Shown: in pieces, positions 33,736-43,615 of the stretch
How positions within the stretch are numbered: position 1 is the stretch's first letter
How the letters are laid out: each line of letters opens with the position of its first letter
Assembly: GCA_022842065.1 (NCBI GenBank)
Contig: JALHQH010000053.1
Location: forward strand, 1 to 64,000
Reading direction: 5' to 3'
Origin: Caldilineaceae bacterium
GTDB taxonomy: Bacteria > Chloroflexota > Anaerolineae > Caldilineales > Caldilineaceae
DNA length: 64,000 bases
Made by a program: the position numbers and the translations under genes
The notes under the pieces: generated by a model
What the model was told of the DNA's origin: nothing
Databases searched by the model: none
The model's input: the letters and a program-made list of their open reading frames with translations, nothing else

Positions 33736-34869
33736 TTAGCGCTGGATTACGGGCAGATAAAGTGCTTTGGTTGGCACAGCAGTGATCGTGGGGGTAATGG
33801 CTGGGGTGACGATGGGGGTAACGGTTGGCGTAGTAATTGGCGTTGCCGTTGGCACACCCCCCTCATCGTCTGGCGCACCGTCATCGATCACGATGGTTTT
33901 GAGTTTGGTCAGCACTTGGAGCGCGGTCAGGTTGCGCTGATTATAACCATAGCGTAGCCCCTCAGTTGAGAAGTCAACCGAGCCAGGCATGTTGAAATCC
34001 CAGCCGAAGGTATTGGGATGAACATTGTCAGTCTTCAGCCCCTGGTTGACCATCGTGGGCGCTTGCAGAGCAAGCCAGAAATTCCAAAGCGGAATCTGGC
34101 GATCCTGTGCCACGGCGATGATCTGGCGGTTGGCTTCGTCAACAAATTGGGTCAAAGGGGCACCATTCGGCTGGTCGAGCCGCGGGGGGATGGTACTCAA
34201 GACCGGAATGACCCCTTGGGTGATGGCAGCATCCACCACGCGGGTCAGATTCGTTTGAAAGGTGGTGTCCAACCCGATACCAATGTGATTGGTGCCAAAC
34301 ATGATCAGGACAATCGCCGGCTTTAGCAGACGCAATTCGCAGTCCAGCGCGATCTCGCCCGTATTACATTCGGGATGCACGGTGATGTTAACCGGTTCCA
34401 GCGCATTTTGCGCGCCCCAACCCACGACCGCCGCCGCACTCACCCGGTTAAAGGCATTCGAGGTTGGCGGGCAGTGGGTGACCTGCTGCTCGCCTTCGCG
34501 GGCCACGGCATAGGCTTCAGGAAAATCGGTGCTGCGGAAGTAATCAATCGTAGCCGCCAAGTCAGTGTGGCTGGCTAAATTTTCCACCCCACAGCCGATG
34601 CCATGTAAATATTCAAACGAGTAGGTTATGCTGTCACCAACCTTGGCAAAGACATTAGCACGGTTGCTCTTGCTTTGACCATCGGCCAGGATCATCTGTA
34701 GGCGCGCTTTGAGGATGGCGTTGATGAGCGGGACAATGGGATAATCAGTTGGATTCGTCGTTGACTGCAGCGAAACGGGCGGCTGATTGATTGCCTGCAC
34801 GCGAAACGTTGTAAAAAGTAGGACGCACAAAAGGCTGATCACCAGGATTAATTGTTTCTGAATATGCAC
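33736..34869 (-). CDS. Secreted SGNH/GDSL hydrolase with Thr-Pro linker and C-terminal tag
   Basis: 377 residues from GTG 34869 (AAGGAA 7 nt upstream). Signal peptide ILVISLLCVLLFTTFRVQA. SGNH blocks: KVGDSITYSF (catalytic Ser, block I, about 77), VLIMFGTNHIG (block III Asn, about 190), DNVHPNTFGW (block V Asp/His, about 285). An esterase or lipase acting on acylated or acetylated surface substrates. A linker rich in TP repeats (TPITTPTVTPIVTP) precedes the final residues ALYLPVIQR, similar to the ending of the large VWA/protease protein. Probably exported and surface-bound. Confidence 0.85.
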   Translation of the reverse strand: MHIQKQLILVISLLCVLLFTTFRVQAINQPPVSLQSTTNPTDYPIVPLINAILKARLQMILADGQSKSNRANVFAKVGDSITYSFEYLHGIGCGVENLASHTDLAATIDYFRSTDFPEAYAVAREGEQQVTHCPPTSNAFNRVSAAAVVGWGAQNALEPVNITVHPECNTGEIALDCELRLLKPAIVLIMFGTNHIGIGLDTTFQTNLTRVVDAAITQGVIPVLSTIPPRLDQPNGAPLTQFVDEANRQIIAVAQDRQIPLWNFWLALQAPTMVNQGLKTDNVHPNTFGWDFNMPGSVDFSTEGLRYGYNQRNLTALQVLTKLKTIVIDDGAPDDEGGVPTATPITTPTVTPIVTPAITPTITAVPTKALYLPVIQR

Positions 34870-35264
34870 TAGCCATTTCCTTGCAGTAAGAGCAGGAGCG
34901 CAAGCGTAGTGTAACCGAAGCTTGATCTGCCTGCTCCCAAGATTAACTAACCCATATTACGCAGATATCCAATTGACAACGGCTGACCGACGACGGACGA
35001 TCTCTGTAGTTAGTCGCCGGTGTACCTACATAACATGCGTAACTAAAATCCGATCTTATCATATAGAGCTTACGCTGTTCATTGCTGTACAATAACATTT
35101 TATTTACACTTAACGAGCCAACGACCTTTGCCTGCTATCGCGGGCGGAAGTGCGGCGTGAAGTGCTACTTCAATTTGACGAAGAACAATGGACGCATCCA
35201 TTCAAGCAATCCCCACAGCCAACGCTCGTATCTCGTATCTCCTTGTCTCGTGTCTTGTCTCTCC
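34870..35264. other. Intergenic region, 395 bp
   Basis: No credible gene was found. Near the right end (35226-35262) are short tandem units CGTATCT, CGTATCT, CCTTGTCT, CGTGTCT, another short-period repeat of the kind seen elsewhere. It separates two minus-strand genes, so it should hold the promoter of the SGNH hydrolase; a convincing -35/-10 pair was not seen. Confidence 0.5.
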
Positions 35265-37301
35265 CTACCCCATCCGCTCGGCGATCACCTCGGCCACATC
35301 CTTCACGACCACGCCCTTCTTCCCATTTTTGGCGGCGTCGCTCATCATCGTCAGGCAGAAGGGGCAGCCGACGGCGACGGTCTGTGCGCCGGTGGCTTCG
35401 GCTTCGCGGAAGCGGTTGACGTTGACCGGTTCGGCGTTAGGCCCTACGCCATGCTCTTCCTCTTTCCACATCTGCGCGCCGCCGGCACCACAGCAGAAAG
35501 ATTGTTTGCCGTTGCGCGGCATCTCGACAATAAAGGCGTCGGTGCTATCCAGGGCACGACGCGGGGCGTCAATGATGCCATTGTGGCGGCCCAAATAACA
35601 GGGATCGTGGAAGGTGATGCGGTCGAATTCGCCGGTTGCCGCATTGGCAGCCCGGCTGACACTGATCTTCTTGGCGGCGGTTAATTCGGAGAGCAGTTGG
35701 GTGTGGTGGATCACGTCGTAGTGGCCGCCATACTGGCCGTATTCCTTGCCCAGGGTATGCAGACAGTGGGGACAGGTGGTGACGATCCGTTTGGGTGCGA
35801 CCGCATTCAGGGTCTCGATATTCGCCTTGGCCATCTCGTAGAAGAGATATTCGTTGCCGGCACGGCGGGCCGAGTCACCGGTGCATACTTCAGATTCACC
35901 GAGCACGGCGTAATTAACCCCAGCCGCGTTGAGAATCTTGGCAAAGGCTTGCGAAACTTGTTGCGCGCGCGGGTCATAAGCAGGCGCACAGCCAACCCAC
36001 CAGAGCAGATCTGGTTCCGGATTCTCTTCCACCGTCGGCACATCCAGCCCGGCAGCCCACTTCATGCGGTCGCGGGCGCTTTGGTTCCAAGGGTTGCCGT
36101 TGCGCTCCATGCCGCGGAAAGCGCTTTTGAGTTCACCCGGAAAGTTATCTTCCATCAATACCTGGTGACGGCGCAAGTACATAATGTCAAACATGGGTTC
36201 GTTGCCGACCGGGCAGATGTCAATACACGCGCCACAGGCCGTACAGCCCCAAACCGCCGACTCGCTAATCGCAAAGTCGAGCAAATTGAATTGACTGATC
36301 GCGCCGGCGGCCAGTTCATCCATATGCTCATTCAGATAGTAGCGTTTATTTACCTCTAGCGCAGCCGGCGATAGCTCTTTACCGGTGACATAGGCTGGGC
36401 AGACATCCTGACAACGGTTACACATAATGCAGGCATAGGCATCAACCAGCTGGGTCCAAGGCAGATCTTCGATCTTGGCGACGCCAAATTCATCATTCAC
36501 TTGATCTTCAAAGTTAATCGGTGTTAGGGTTCCCAGCGATGTGCGTTCAGGTTTGGTGGCAAAGTTAACCCCCGACATGATTAGGTGGAGATGTTTGGTA
36601 TAAGGAAAGTAGGGAATAAAAAGCAAAATCAGCCCGATGGCACCCCACCAGCCCACATGTTCACCCACCACCAGGGCATTTTCGCTCCAACCGGTCCACG
36701 CATAACTAAGCGACTGGGCAAAAGGACGGCCCCAGTCGGGGCCATGCTGCGCCACGGCAAAACTATCACCCAGCAATCGAAAGCCAACATGAAAAAGGAT
36801 AAAGAGACCCACGATCAGCGAGTCGCGGCGGATGGCACCGGCCCGTACACTGTCGTGCAGCTTGACATTGCGGCGATATTTGAGGGCCGGACTCTGCACG
36901 ACAAAGCGCCGCCACAGAAAATAGACCATCCCCACCAGCACCGCGGCCGTGGCCAGATCAGCGAGTAGCCGGTAGAGCTGACCCAGCGGCCCTGTACCAA
37001 GAAAGATGATGGGAAAAAACCCTTGCAGCAGATCGGCAAAGTTGACTAGGAAGTAGAAGACAAAGCCCCAGGCGATCAAGGCATGTAAGAAGCTGACGAC
37101 GGGGCGTAATTTCCAGGTGGGCGCTAAGGTCAGCCACTTTTGCAGAGCAGCGATCACGCGCGATTTAATGACAGCCTGTGACGGCAGGTCACCCTCCCCG
37201 CGCCGGATGACCAGATAGATTTTTTTGAAATCCACCCAAGCATAGGCTAATGCGCCAATCAGTAGCGCCACAAAGGTAATCTTTTCGGCTAGAGTAAGCA
37301 T
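35265..37301 (-). CDS. Membrane-bound Fe-S oxidoreductase (heterodisulfide-reductase-like)
   Basis: 678 residues. The first 260 hold several membrane helices of NarI/cytochrome b type (ITFVALLIGALAYAWV, FLHALIAWGFVFYFLVNF, and others). Two [4Fe-4S] clusters follow: CIMCNRCQDVCP and CTACGACIDICP (about 290-360). Then two CCG domains as in HdrB/GlpC: CAPAYDP..TCPHCLHTLG and FHDPCYLGRHN..SFCCGAGGAQMW. Such proteins pass electrons from ETF or other donors to quinone. No etfAB lies beside it. ATG preceded by GGGAGG. Confidence 0.88.
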   Translation of the reverse strand: MLTLAEKITFVALLIGALAYAWVDFKKIYLVIRRGEGDLPSQAVIKSRVIAALQKWLTLAPTWKLRPVVSFLHALIAWGFVFYFLVNFADLLQGFFPIIFLGTGPLGQLYRLLADLATAAVLVGMVYFLWRRFVVQSPALKYRRNVKLHDSVRAGAIRRDSLIVGLFILFHVGFRLLGDSFAVAQHGPDWGRPFAQSLSYAWTGWSENALVVGEHVGWWGAIGLILLFIPYFPYTKHLHLIMSGVNFATKPERTSLGTLTPINFEDQVNDEFGVAKIEDLPWTQLVDAYACIMCNRCQDVCPAYVTGKELSPAALEVNKRYYLNEHMDELAAGAISQFNLLDFAISESAVWGCTACGACIDICPVGNEPMFDIMYLRRHQVLMEDNFPGELKSAFRGMERNGNPWNQSARDRMKWAAGLDVPTVEENPEPDLLWWVGCAPAYDPRAQQVSQAFAKILNAAGVNYAVLGESEVCTGDSARRAGNEYLFYEMAKANIETLNAVAPKRIVTTCPHCLHTLGKEYGQYGGHYDVIHHTQLLSELTAAKKISVSRAANAATGEFDRITFHDPCYLGRHNGIIDAPRRALDSTDAFIVEMPRNGKQSFCCGAGGAQMWKEEEHGVGPNAEPVNVNRFREAEATGAQTVAVGCPFCLTMMSDAAKNGKKGVVVKDVAEVIAERMG

Positions 37302-37712
37302 AACGGAATTAAACCTCCCGACAAGCGTGCGATGGGACAGAATGGGTGTGGTTAAACATAGGGGTAATCTTGATCAGCCTTTGCGTTTTGACAGCCTCCA
37401 GGGCCGGTTAGATACGCCGGTTATTGGCGCGAGTCAAGCGGCATGATCAGCTCTCTGCATTATACGAATATTTGGCATTTGTTCACAATTGCACAACCTG
37501 TTTGGGGTAGATTAAGGCGGACTGGCCGCGGCTTTTGCCAGGGGTTGCGCCTGTTTTGTGAAATACGGTTTGTGGGAAAAGCGTGCACAGAGAGGCGCAT
37601 TAGTGCGGCACTTTCAGGCCAGGATTTGTCAATCCTGGCTGAGCATTCAACTGCGTACAATCAGGTGTCCAGTGGGCACGGCGAGATAGAGTGCGCGGTG
37701 TCTGCTGGCACT
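37302..37712. other. Intergenic region, 411 bp
   Basis: No credible gene. A hairpin of 9-bp arms (GCCAGGATT 37618-37626 and AATCCTGGC 37631-37639, loop TGTC) is the only clear structure; it has no T tract. Part of the region should carry the promoter of the Fe-S oxidoreductase gene reading left. Confidence 0.5.
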
Positions 37713-38225
37713 TTAATTTACAACTTCGTGAAGGGGATCAGCTAGCCGAATTTCCTGCAACAAGCGGTCGCTATAGGGACCGTGGGCAGTGCAAACCAAG
37801 CGGCGGCGCGTCGGGTCATCGGCTTGGTGGTGGAGCGCGATGTGTAAATGGTCAGCAGGTAACAGGGGCGCAACCAGTTCGGCCCATTCAATCACGATGA
37901 TGGCATCCGGCCGGGCGAGAATCTCTTCGAGACCAAAGGTAAACGCTTCGCTCACCGCCACGTCAACACTTTCGCCGAGACGATAACTGTCAATGTGGAT
38001 TAAGACGTTGCCGTTGGGTAATTCATATTCGTTGACAAAGACAAAGGTAGGGCTAGTCACGCTGCGCGTAATGCCCAGGCCGGCGGCAAGCCCTTGGGTG
38101 AGCAGCGTCTTGCCGGCCCCTAATTCACCTTGCAGGGCGACCACCATGGGCATTGGCAACAGCTTGCCGAGCATTTGGCCCCAGGCATGCGTAGCCGCCG
38201 CTGAGTTGGTTTCGACGACATACAT
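37713..38225 (-). CDS. tsaE: tRNA t6A-modification ATPase TsaE
   Basis: 170 residues from ATG 38225. P-loop VALQGELGAGKTLLTQGLA (about 29-47), then SVTSPTFVFVNEYELPNG and HIDSYRLGES, with VIEWAEL near 125: the TsaE signature. TsaE hydrolyses ATP within the TsaBDE complex that puts threonylcarbamoyl on A37 of ANN-decoding tRNAs. tsaB and tsaD are not in the window. A longer in-frame start to 38519 would add residues unlike the family and overlap the next gene. Confidence 0.92.
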   Translation of the reverse strand: MYVVETNSAAATHAWGQMLGKLLPMPMVVALQGELGAGKTLLTQGLAAGLGITRSVTSPTFVFVNEYELPNGNVLIHIDSYRLGESVDVAVSEAFTFGLEEILARPDAIIVIEWAELVAPLLPADHLHIALHHQADDPTRRRLVCTAHGPYSDRLLQEIRLADPLHEVVN

Positions 38226-38286
38226 GGCTTGATCGGTCACAGGTGTAGACTCGCTAGGGATTAGGCAATGCCGGGCAATACTGGGA

Positions 38287-40809
38287 CTACTCATTCGCCA
38301 GGCCACTGGCATGGACCATCTCTTCAATTTGGGCATCATAGCTGGTGGCAATTTCATGGGCACGCTGTTCAGAGGAACCCTCGGCCAACACTTCAAACTG
38401 TGGTTTATCGGGGTTGGGCGAGAGGTGAACCCACTCGGTCGCGTCCAGGTGAATTTTGAGCCCATCAATATTTTCAACGTGATAATCCTTGTAGCGTTCG
38501 CTGAGCAAACGCATAACACGCCCCTTGGCCTCCCACGGACAGTGAACAGACTTGCGCGCCAAATGCATCAATGGCAGATATTGGACCACCTCGCTTAGGG
38601 GCAACTGCCGAACAGCCAAGTATTGCAGCAGACGTGCGGTTGCCATCATGCCATCGACCGCCGGGTGGAACTCGGGAAAGATGAAATTGCCACTGCCATC
38701 AACGGCCATCAAAATGCCGGCGTCATGGGCAGAAAGCATCAAACGATGCATCTGGTTGCCAATGCGGACTAGCCGACTGCCGTGCCAGCCGGCAATCGTG
38801 TCAAAGGCGTGGGGCAAAGTTACCAGCGCGGCAACGGGGCGGCCAGGGTTGGCATAGAGGGCTAACTCCACCATCAGCGCCGCAGCCACCGTATCATCGA
38901 GCATGTTACCTTGCTCGTCGACCAAAAAGATCTTCTCGCCCCCCACATCAAACTGTACCCCCAAATCAGCACCAAGGGCGCGCACGATCTTGGAGATGCG
39001 ATCCTGGTTGGCCTTAAACTCACTCTGCAACATGGCCAGTTTGGTCTCATCCATGCGCGCATTGAGCGGTAGCACATCAACCCCCAACGTATTAAGGATG
39101 CCGCTTAAGGTGTCGGCGGTGAGACCGTGTGAATAGTCAACGACGATTTTGAACTTTGCATCGCGCACCCGCTGCACATCAAGTTGACGTACAAATTGGC
39201 GAGCATAGTCATCCATCGGGGTGCTCACATATTGGATCACCCCGATTTCATCGAGAAAGGCCCGGCGGAAATCTTCGCGGAAGAAATTGCGTTCGATTAC
39301 CCGTTCGTCATTGATCGTTTGGTTCATACCCTGCGTATTGATAATGCGAATATCGACAACACGCTGATCAAAAGGACTGAGCCGCACATGCACACCGGCA
39401 GAAACCAGCTCGTGGGTGCGCACAAAATAGCGGGCAACGGGAATCGCCACATTGCCCAGATCCCAGACATTCACCCCACTACTCGGCAGCCCACTGATCA
39501 ACGCGCGTTTGAGCATGCGTGAACTGCGATGCACATCGCGGTTCAGGGCCACATAGCTCCCTTTGGGCAGAGTAGCCCCCAGCGCAGCACTCAATTTGGC
39601 GGCATACTCGGGGGTCAGATCAACATTGACCACGCCAGAAACGCCAAAGCGGCTGAACAGCGAGCGGCGCCCTTGTTCCCCCCAGATAATGCTCTCTTTG
39701 ACAATCGCGCCATCTTCCACCTGTTTGTGCGGCCAGAGTTTGACATCGGCATGGAGCACACTGCCCTCACCCAAGGCACAGTTGTCGCCAATCACCACTC
39801 CTTCATAGATCACCACTTTGGGCTTGACGCTACACTGCCGCGTGATGATCGCGCCCCGCACTTCGCAATTTTCGCCAATATAGTTATTGCGCCAGATAAT
39901 GCTCCGTTCAATCCGGCTGTAGTTGTCGATCACCGTCGAGTCGCGGATGACGCTGGGGCCATAGACTTGGACATCGCCCTTGATTTTGACTTCACTGCCC
40001 AGGTAGATGGGGCCAAAGAGTTGGGCACTCGGGGCAATTTCCACATTCTCGCCAACCCAAATGCCGCCACCCAGATGTGCACCAATCGGTTCAGAGAGCT
40101 TGACCTTACCATAGAGCAGATCACTGGTCGCGCGCTGATATTCCGCAATGTTCCCAACGTCACACCAGTAGCCGTCCGCAACACAACTGTAGATCTTTAG
40201 ATCATTTGCCATCATGGTCGGGAAGAGATCATTCGAAAAGTCGTAGAAGGTATCCTCGGGGATCAGATCGAGCGCTTCTGGCTCCAGCACATAGATGCCA
40301 GTGTTGACGGTATCCGAAATCAACTCCGCCCAACCGGGCTTTTCCAGAAAACGGGTGACGTACCCCTCATCATCGGTAACGACGACACCATATTCTAGTG
40401 GATTTTGCACATGAGTCAGGGTGAGGGTGGCCAGGACATCCCGTTCGCGGTGGGTGCGCACAATCGATTGGAGATCAAAATCAGTCAGTGCGTCACCACT
40501 GATCACCAGGAAAGTTTCGTCAAGATGGGCCGCCGCGTGTTTGACACTGCCGGCTGTCCCCAAAGGCGATTCTTCAACGACATAGGTGATGTTCATGCCA
40601 AGATGGCTGCCATCGCCAAAAAAGTCTTGGACCACAGTTGCCAGATAACGCAAGGTAACGACAACTTCGGTAATGCCGTGGCTGCGCAGCAGTTCGAGGA
40701 TATGCAGCATGACCGGCTTGTTCACGAGTGGCACCATCGGCTTAGGACGCCCAATGGTCAACGGACGCAGACGAGCTCCATCGCCACCGGCCATCACAAC
40801 TGCTTTCAT
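38287..40809 (-). CDS. Sugar-phosphate nucleotidyltransferase fused to a degenerate phosphomannomutase domain
   Basis: 840 residues. Residues 1-230 are a nucleotidyltransferase: [28 protein letters not shown] (substrate Lys in RPKP), [25 protein letters not shown]. Residues 250-370 are a left-handed beta-helix ([18 protein letters not shown]). The rest aligns with phosphomanno/glucomutases, but the serine loop (TASHNP) reads VRLSPFD, the metal loop (DGDADR) reads FDVGGEK, and the sugar loop reads VDGSGNF. The mutase half is thus probably inactive. Best guess is mannose- or glucose-1-phosphate guanylyl/uridylyl transfer for cell envelope sugars. GAGGAGG precedes ATG. Confidence 0.88.
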   Translation of the reverse strand: MKAVVMAGGDGARLRPLTIGRPKPMVPLVNKPVMLHILELLRSHGITEVVVTLRYLATVVQDFFGDGSHLGMNITYVVEESPLGTAGSVKHAAAHLDETFLVISGDALTDFDLQSIVRTHRERDVLATLTLTHVQNPLEYGVVVTDDEGYVTRFLEKPGWAELISDTVNTGIYVLEPEALDLIPEDTFYDFSNDLFPTMMANDLKIYSCVADGYWCDVGNIAEYQRATSDLLYGKVKLSEPIGAHLGGGIWVGENVEIAPSAQLFGPIYLGSEVKIKGDVQVYGPSVIRDSTVIDNYSRIERSIIWRNNYIGENCEVRGAIITRQCSVKPKVVIYEGVVIGDNCALGEGSVLHADVKLWPHKQVEDGAIVKESIIWGEQGRRSLFSRFGVSGVVNVDLTPEYAAKLSAALGATLPKGSYVALNRDVHRSSRMLKRALISGLPSSGVNVWDLGNVAIPVARYFVRTHELVSAGVHVRLSPFDQRVVDIRIINTQGMNQTINDERVIERNFFREDFRRAFLDEIGVIQYVSTPMDDYARQFVRQLDVQRVRDAKFKIVVDYSHGLTADTLSGILNTLGVDVLPLNARMDETKLAMLQSEFKANQDRISKIVRALGADLGVQFDVGGEKIFLVDEQGNMLDDTVAAALMVELALYANPGRPVAALVTLPHAFDTIAGWHGSRLVRIGNQMHRLMLSAHDAGILMAVDGSGNFIFPEFHPAVDGMMATARLLQYLAVRQLPLSEVVQYLPLMHLARKSVHCPWEAKGRVMRLLSERYKDYHVENIDGLKIHLDATEWVHLSPNPDKPQFEVLAEGSSEQRAHEIATSYDAQIEEMVHASGLANE

Positions 40810-40837
40810 GGTATACCCTCCTCAAGGACGGTTATGC

Positions 40838-41581
40838 TTATACGGGTGGCCAGGGATAGTTACGGCGGTGGGGTTGAGGAGTTGGATAAACTTCGTTGCG
40901 CAAAAGACGTTGTACGCGCTTACCCAGCGCGGCTTGTTCCTCGTCACTCAGCAGTTGGCAAATTTGCTGCGCCAGTGTGCTGTCTGGGTTCACCAATTGT
41001 TGCTGCAGTTGGCGTATCGCGGTCATTAACGCATCGGCAATCGGTTCGCCGCTAAACTCCCAGATGACCGTGCGCAACTTATATTCAGTGTGAAAGCAGA
41101 TGCCATGATCAATTGCCCAAAGTCGCTCATCGGAGCCAATCAGGCAGTGACCACTTTTACGATCAGCATTGTTGATGATGCAATCAAAGAGGGCTAATTG
41201 GCGGAGAGAGAGGGCAAAACGGGCGTCATCCTGAACGGTAAAATAATGCACTTCAGCGTCGTGATCAATGTAGAATTGGACACTGCCCAGACCATGTGTA
41301 CCATCACGCAAAACGGTCGGTGGCACCAATTGCCAATCCAGCGCCCGGCTGATGAGATAGGCGGCCGCCTCGCGTTTACAGAGCGTGCCCCATTCAAAAT
41401 CCCACAGGGGATTCTCGCCCCGTTGCGGCTTGTAAACCGCGGGCAGCGTTAGATCACCATCACAGACGGTGACAAGAAAGCTGTGATTAGAGCTATAGGG
41501 CAGCAGCCCCTTCTCTTCGAGCTCACCATTCGTCAAAGTTTTGACGACTTGGGCTTCAGTTAATTGAATAGAATCGGCCAT
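40838..41581 (-). CDS. SCO1664-family protein (PI3/4-kinase-like fold), trio member
   Basis: 247 residues. The N-terminus [23 protein letters not shown] is followed by [36 protein letters not shown], a kinase-like nucleotide-binding pattern (K and the E of the KREAAAY helix), then [22 protein letters not shown] (catalytic-loop-like D/N-N-A-D-R) and [11 protein letters not shown] (metal Asp). This family has distant similarity to phosphatidylinositol 3/4-kinases and is known from Actinobacteria and Chloroflexi as part of a three-gene set with DUF3090 and an MSMEG_4193-type phosphatase, both directly upstream here. Function unknown. Confidence 0.85.
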   Translation of the reverse strand: MADSIQLTEAQVVKTLTNGELEEKGLLPYSSNHSFLVTVCDGDLTLPAVYKPQRGENPLWDFEWGTLCKREAAAYLISRALDWQLVPPTVLRDGTHGLGSVQFYIDHDAEVHYFTVQDDARFALSLRQLALFDCIINNADRKSGHCLIGSDERLWAIDHGICFHTEYKLRTVIWEFSGEPIADALMTAIRQLQQQLVNPDSTLAQQICQLLSDEEQAALGKRVQRLLRNEVYPTPQPHRRNYPWPPV

Positions 41582-41701
41582 AAAGAGCTTCTAAATATTT
41601 GCACCCTCGCTGTAGGCTCGGGATGGCGGCGCAAATAAGACGACTTCACCATACACATCGACATTTTTTTGATTCTGCGCATCCAACGCCTAATCCAGCG
41701 C

Positions 41702-42253
41702 CTAAAAGATGACGGGCATTGCCTGACCATCGGTACGGGCGCAGAAATGGCCGGCACGGTCAATCGCGCGACCACAAAGCGGGCAAACTGGCCGTCCTTG
41801 TGACATAATTTCGAGCGCGTGTTCGCTCATGGCGCGCATCTTATCACGACTTGCCACAAAGCGCACACCCGGCACATCGTCGCGATTCGGGTCAACCAGT
41901 TCATTCGCATCGTTGACCATCTGGGCCTTCGCTACCAGCCAGATCATATCATCATCTTCATCATAGCCGATAGTCAGTTGACCAACCCGAAAGAGGGGAT
42001 CCATTGGTTGGATGGGATGCAAAACGCCCTTCGTACTATTGGTTTGCAAAAGATGCGGATAGCTTTTTTCTAATTCTTCCAGCAGTTGCAAAATGCTAAC
42101 GGCCAGGCTACCAACTTCATGTTTTTCCATGACGATGCTAACAACCTGCGAACCGGCACGCGCCTGAAGGAAAAAGGTGCGCTTACCCGGTTCGCCAATG
42201 GCATCGGCAACGATATGTGCACATGGATTAAGATCGTAAAGATAGTCTGTCAT
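41702..42253 (-). CDS. DUF3090 family protein, trio member
   Basis: 183 residues. The body ([61 protein letters not shown]) matches the DUF3090 pattern. The C-terminus [17 protein letters not shown] (about 156-172) forms a small zinc-ribbon-like knuckle. Found with SCO1664-like and histidine-phosphatase partners in Actinobacteria; no biochemical role known. It lies between those two partners on the same strand (120 bp and 66 bp gaps). Confidence 0.88.
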   Translation of the reverse strand: MTDYLYDLNPCAHIVADAIGEPGKRTFFLQARAGSQVVSIVMEKHEVGSLAVSILQLLEELEKSYPHLLQTNSTKGVLHPIQPMDPLFRVGQLTIGYDEDDDMIWLVAKAQMVNDANELVDPNRDDVPGVRFVASRDKMRAMSEHALEIMSQGRPVCPLCGRAIDRAGHFCARTDGQAMPVIF

Positions 42254-42319
42254 GGTCGATTCTGAAACATAGTAACTAATTAATTTCCGGTTGCTTGCGC
42301 TAGGGTCAATTTTCGGTGG

Positions 42320-42994
42320 TCAATTTTCGGTGGCCTGTGCCACAGGTGCATCGTCGGCGATTGGCGGTTTGATCTCCAGGACAGGCAAAGCGGCCAGTTG
42401 ATTGAAACCTAGCACCACTGGCCGTTGATCAAAAAAGGCTAACAGGCTAACCGAAGCAGTGCTGATAATTACCCGCTGAAAAAGATCAAGCGGCGTTCCC
42501 ATATAATGGGCGATCGTGGTTCGGATCACATCACCGTGACTGAAGAGTGCAACTACAGCATTCGGATGGGCATCACGCAAGCGCTCTATAGTGTCAACAG
42601 CCCGACTTTGTACCTCGCGCAGCGTTTCGCCGCCGGGAAAACGAAAAGTACTCGGATAGTGTTGAACCTGCTGCCAAGCGGGTAATTTTGCCAGATCCTT
42701 TAAGTTTCCACCACGCCATTCCCCATAGTCTACTTCCAAAATGCCTTCTTCGGCAACTACGGGAAGATTACGTTCAACAGCTAAGGGCTGTGCCGTCTGT
42801 AGACAACGCTCTAAAGGGCTGGAATAGATCGCTGCAAGTGGCTGTTGCTGTAGGAATTGCACCAATGCTTGTGCCTGTTGTTGGCCCTTTTCATTGAGGT
42901 GTACCCCAGGCGTACGGCCCGCCAACCGATCCGTACCAACCCAATCATTTTCGCCATGCCGAATCAAAAGGAAATAGGTAGTTGAACTACTCAT
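42320..42994 (-). CDS. Histidine phosphatase, MSMEG_4193 type, trio member
   Basis: 224 residues. Phosphoglycerate mutase-like: [10 protein letters not shown] (catalytic His about 11), [45 protein letters not shown], and [19 protein letters not shown] with the second His. The C-terminal extension ([18 protein letters not shown]) agrees with the MSMEG_4193 subgroup. First gene of the three-gene minus-strand set, and so probably the promoter-proximal one. Substrate unknown; a phospho-metabolite linked to the kinase-like partner is a guess. Confidence 0.87.
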   Translation of the reverse strand: MSSSTTYFLLIRHGENDWVGTDRLAGRTPGVHLNEKGQQQAQALVQFLQQQPLAAIYSSPLERCLQTAQPLAVERNLPVVAEEGILEVDYGEWRGGNLKDLAKLPAWQQVQHYPSTFRFPGGETLREVQSRAVDTIERLRDAHPNAVVALFSHGDVIRTTIAHYMGTPLDLFQRVIISTASVSLLAFFDQRPVVLGFNQLAALPVLEIKPPIADDAPVAQATEN

Positions 42995-43442
42995 CGATAG
43001 AACCTACTCACTGGCAAAAATCCTTTATATTGATTATTACATCAATTGAAATTTATATTACAATAAACTTTACAGATATTTAAACAGACAATTTTAAAAT
43101 GGGTATACATCAGTAGGTGCGTGCTCAATAGCATACCATACGCGAATGCGTAACGAAGTGGCTAAACTTACCTTTGCTTGCCATCTACCACTTTGTCACC
43201 AGGCCCTTGCTTACCGAGCCATTTGTCACCAGATTTTTGCCGCTGGGTCTAAAGTAACACCATTGCTCACCACTCTAACTGGTACAATTATAGAAAAAGC
43301 CCGTAAAACCCAATTCTTCAGGTTTGGGATATAAGGGCTTACCGCTGTACTCAGCGGCGTTGCTTCCCAGAGGGACCCCAAACGTGACCTTTAGGTCGAT
43401 AGTAAATAACGCGTTAGAACAGATTTGCCATTGTGCTAGATG

Positions 43443-43460
43443 TGTGATAATTTTATCACA
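43443..43460 (+). promoter_or_regulatory. Operator-like palindrome over the RHH start codon
   Basis: TGTGATAA (43443-43450) and TTATCACA (43453-43460) are exact inverted repeats with a TT spacer; the last A is the first base of the ATG. A ribbon-helix-helix repressor encoded right there could bind it and shut off both its own gene and tnpB. Confidence 0.55.
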
Positions 43461-43615
43461 TGAAAGAATCTTACACTAGCACACGAATCTGGACTAAGAC
43501 GGTAAAGATGTTGCGGATGCTGCACGCTTTGACAGGTGAAAGTATCGTGGCAATCCTCCATCGTCTTGCGGAACAAGAGTTGCAACGCGTTCAACAAGAG
43601 CAAAAAGACCGATGA
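43460..43615 (+). CDS. Small ribbon-helix-helix protein coupled to tnpB
   Basis: 51 residues. TSTRIWTKTVKMLRMLHALT and then GESIVAILHRLAEQELQRV follow the CopG/RHH order: a short beta strand (TRIWTKTV), helix A, a turn with G-E-S, and helix B. Its stop TGA overlaps the tnpB ATG (ATGA), so the two are translationally coupled. Probably a transcriptional regulator of the element. Codon-by-codon reading shows no interruption. Confidence 0.7.
   Translation: MKESYTSTRIWTKTVKMLRMLHALTGESIVAILHRLAEQELQRVQQEQKDR

Noticed and set aside
38226..38519. N-terminal extension of TsaE
   Set aside because: Residues do not fit the family and the region overlaps the end of the nucleotidyltransferase gene; start at 38225 fits.
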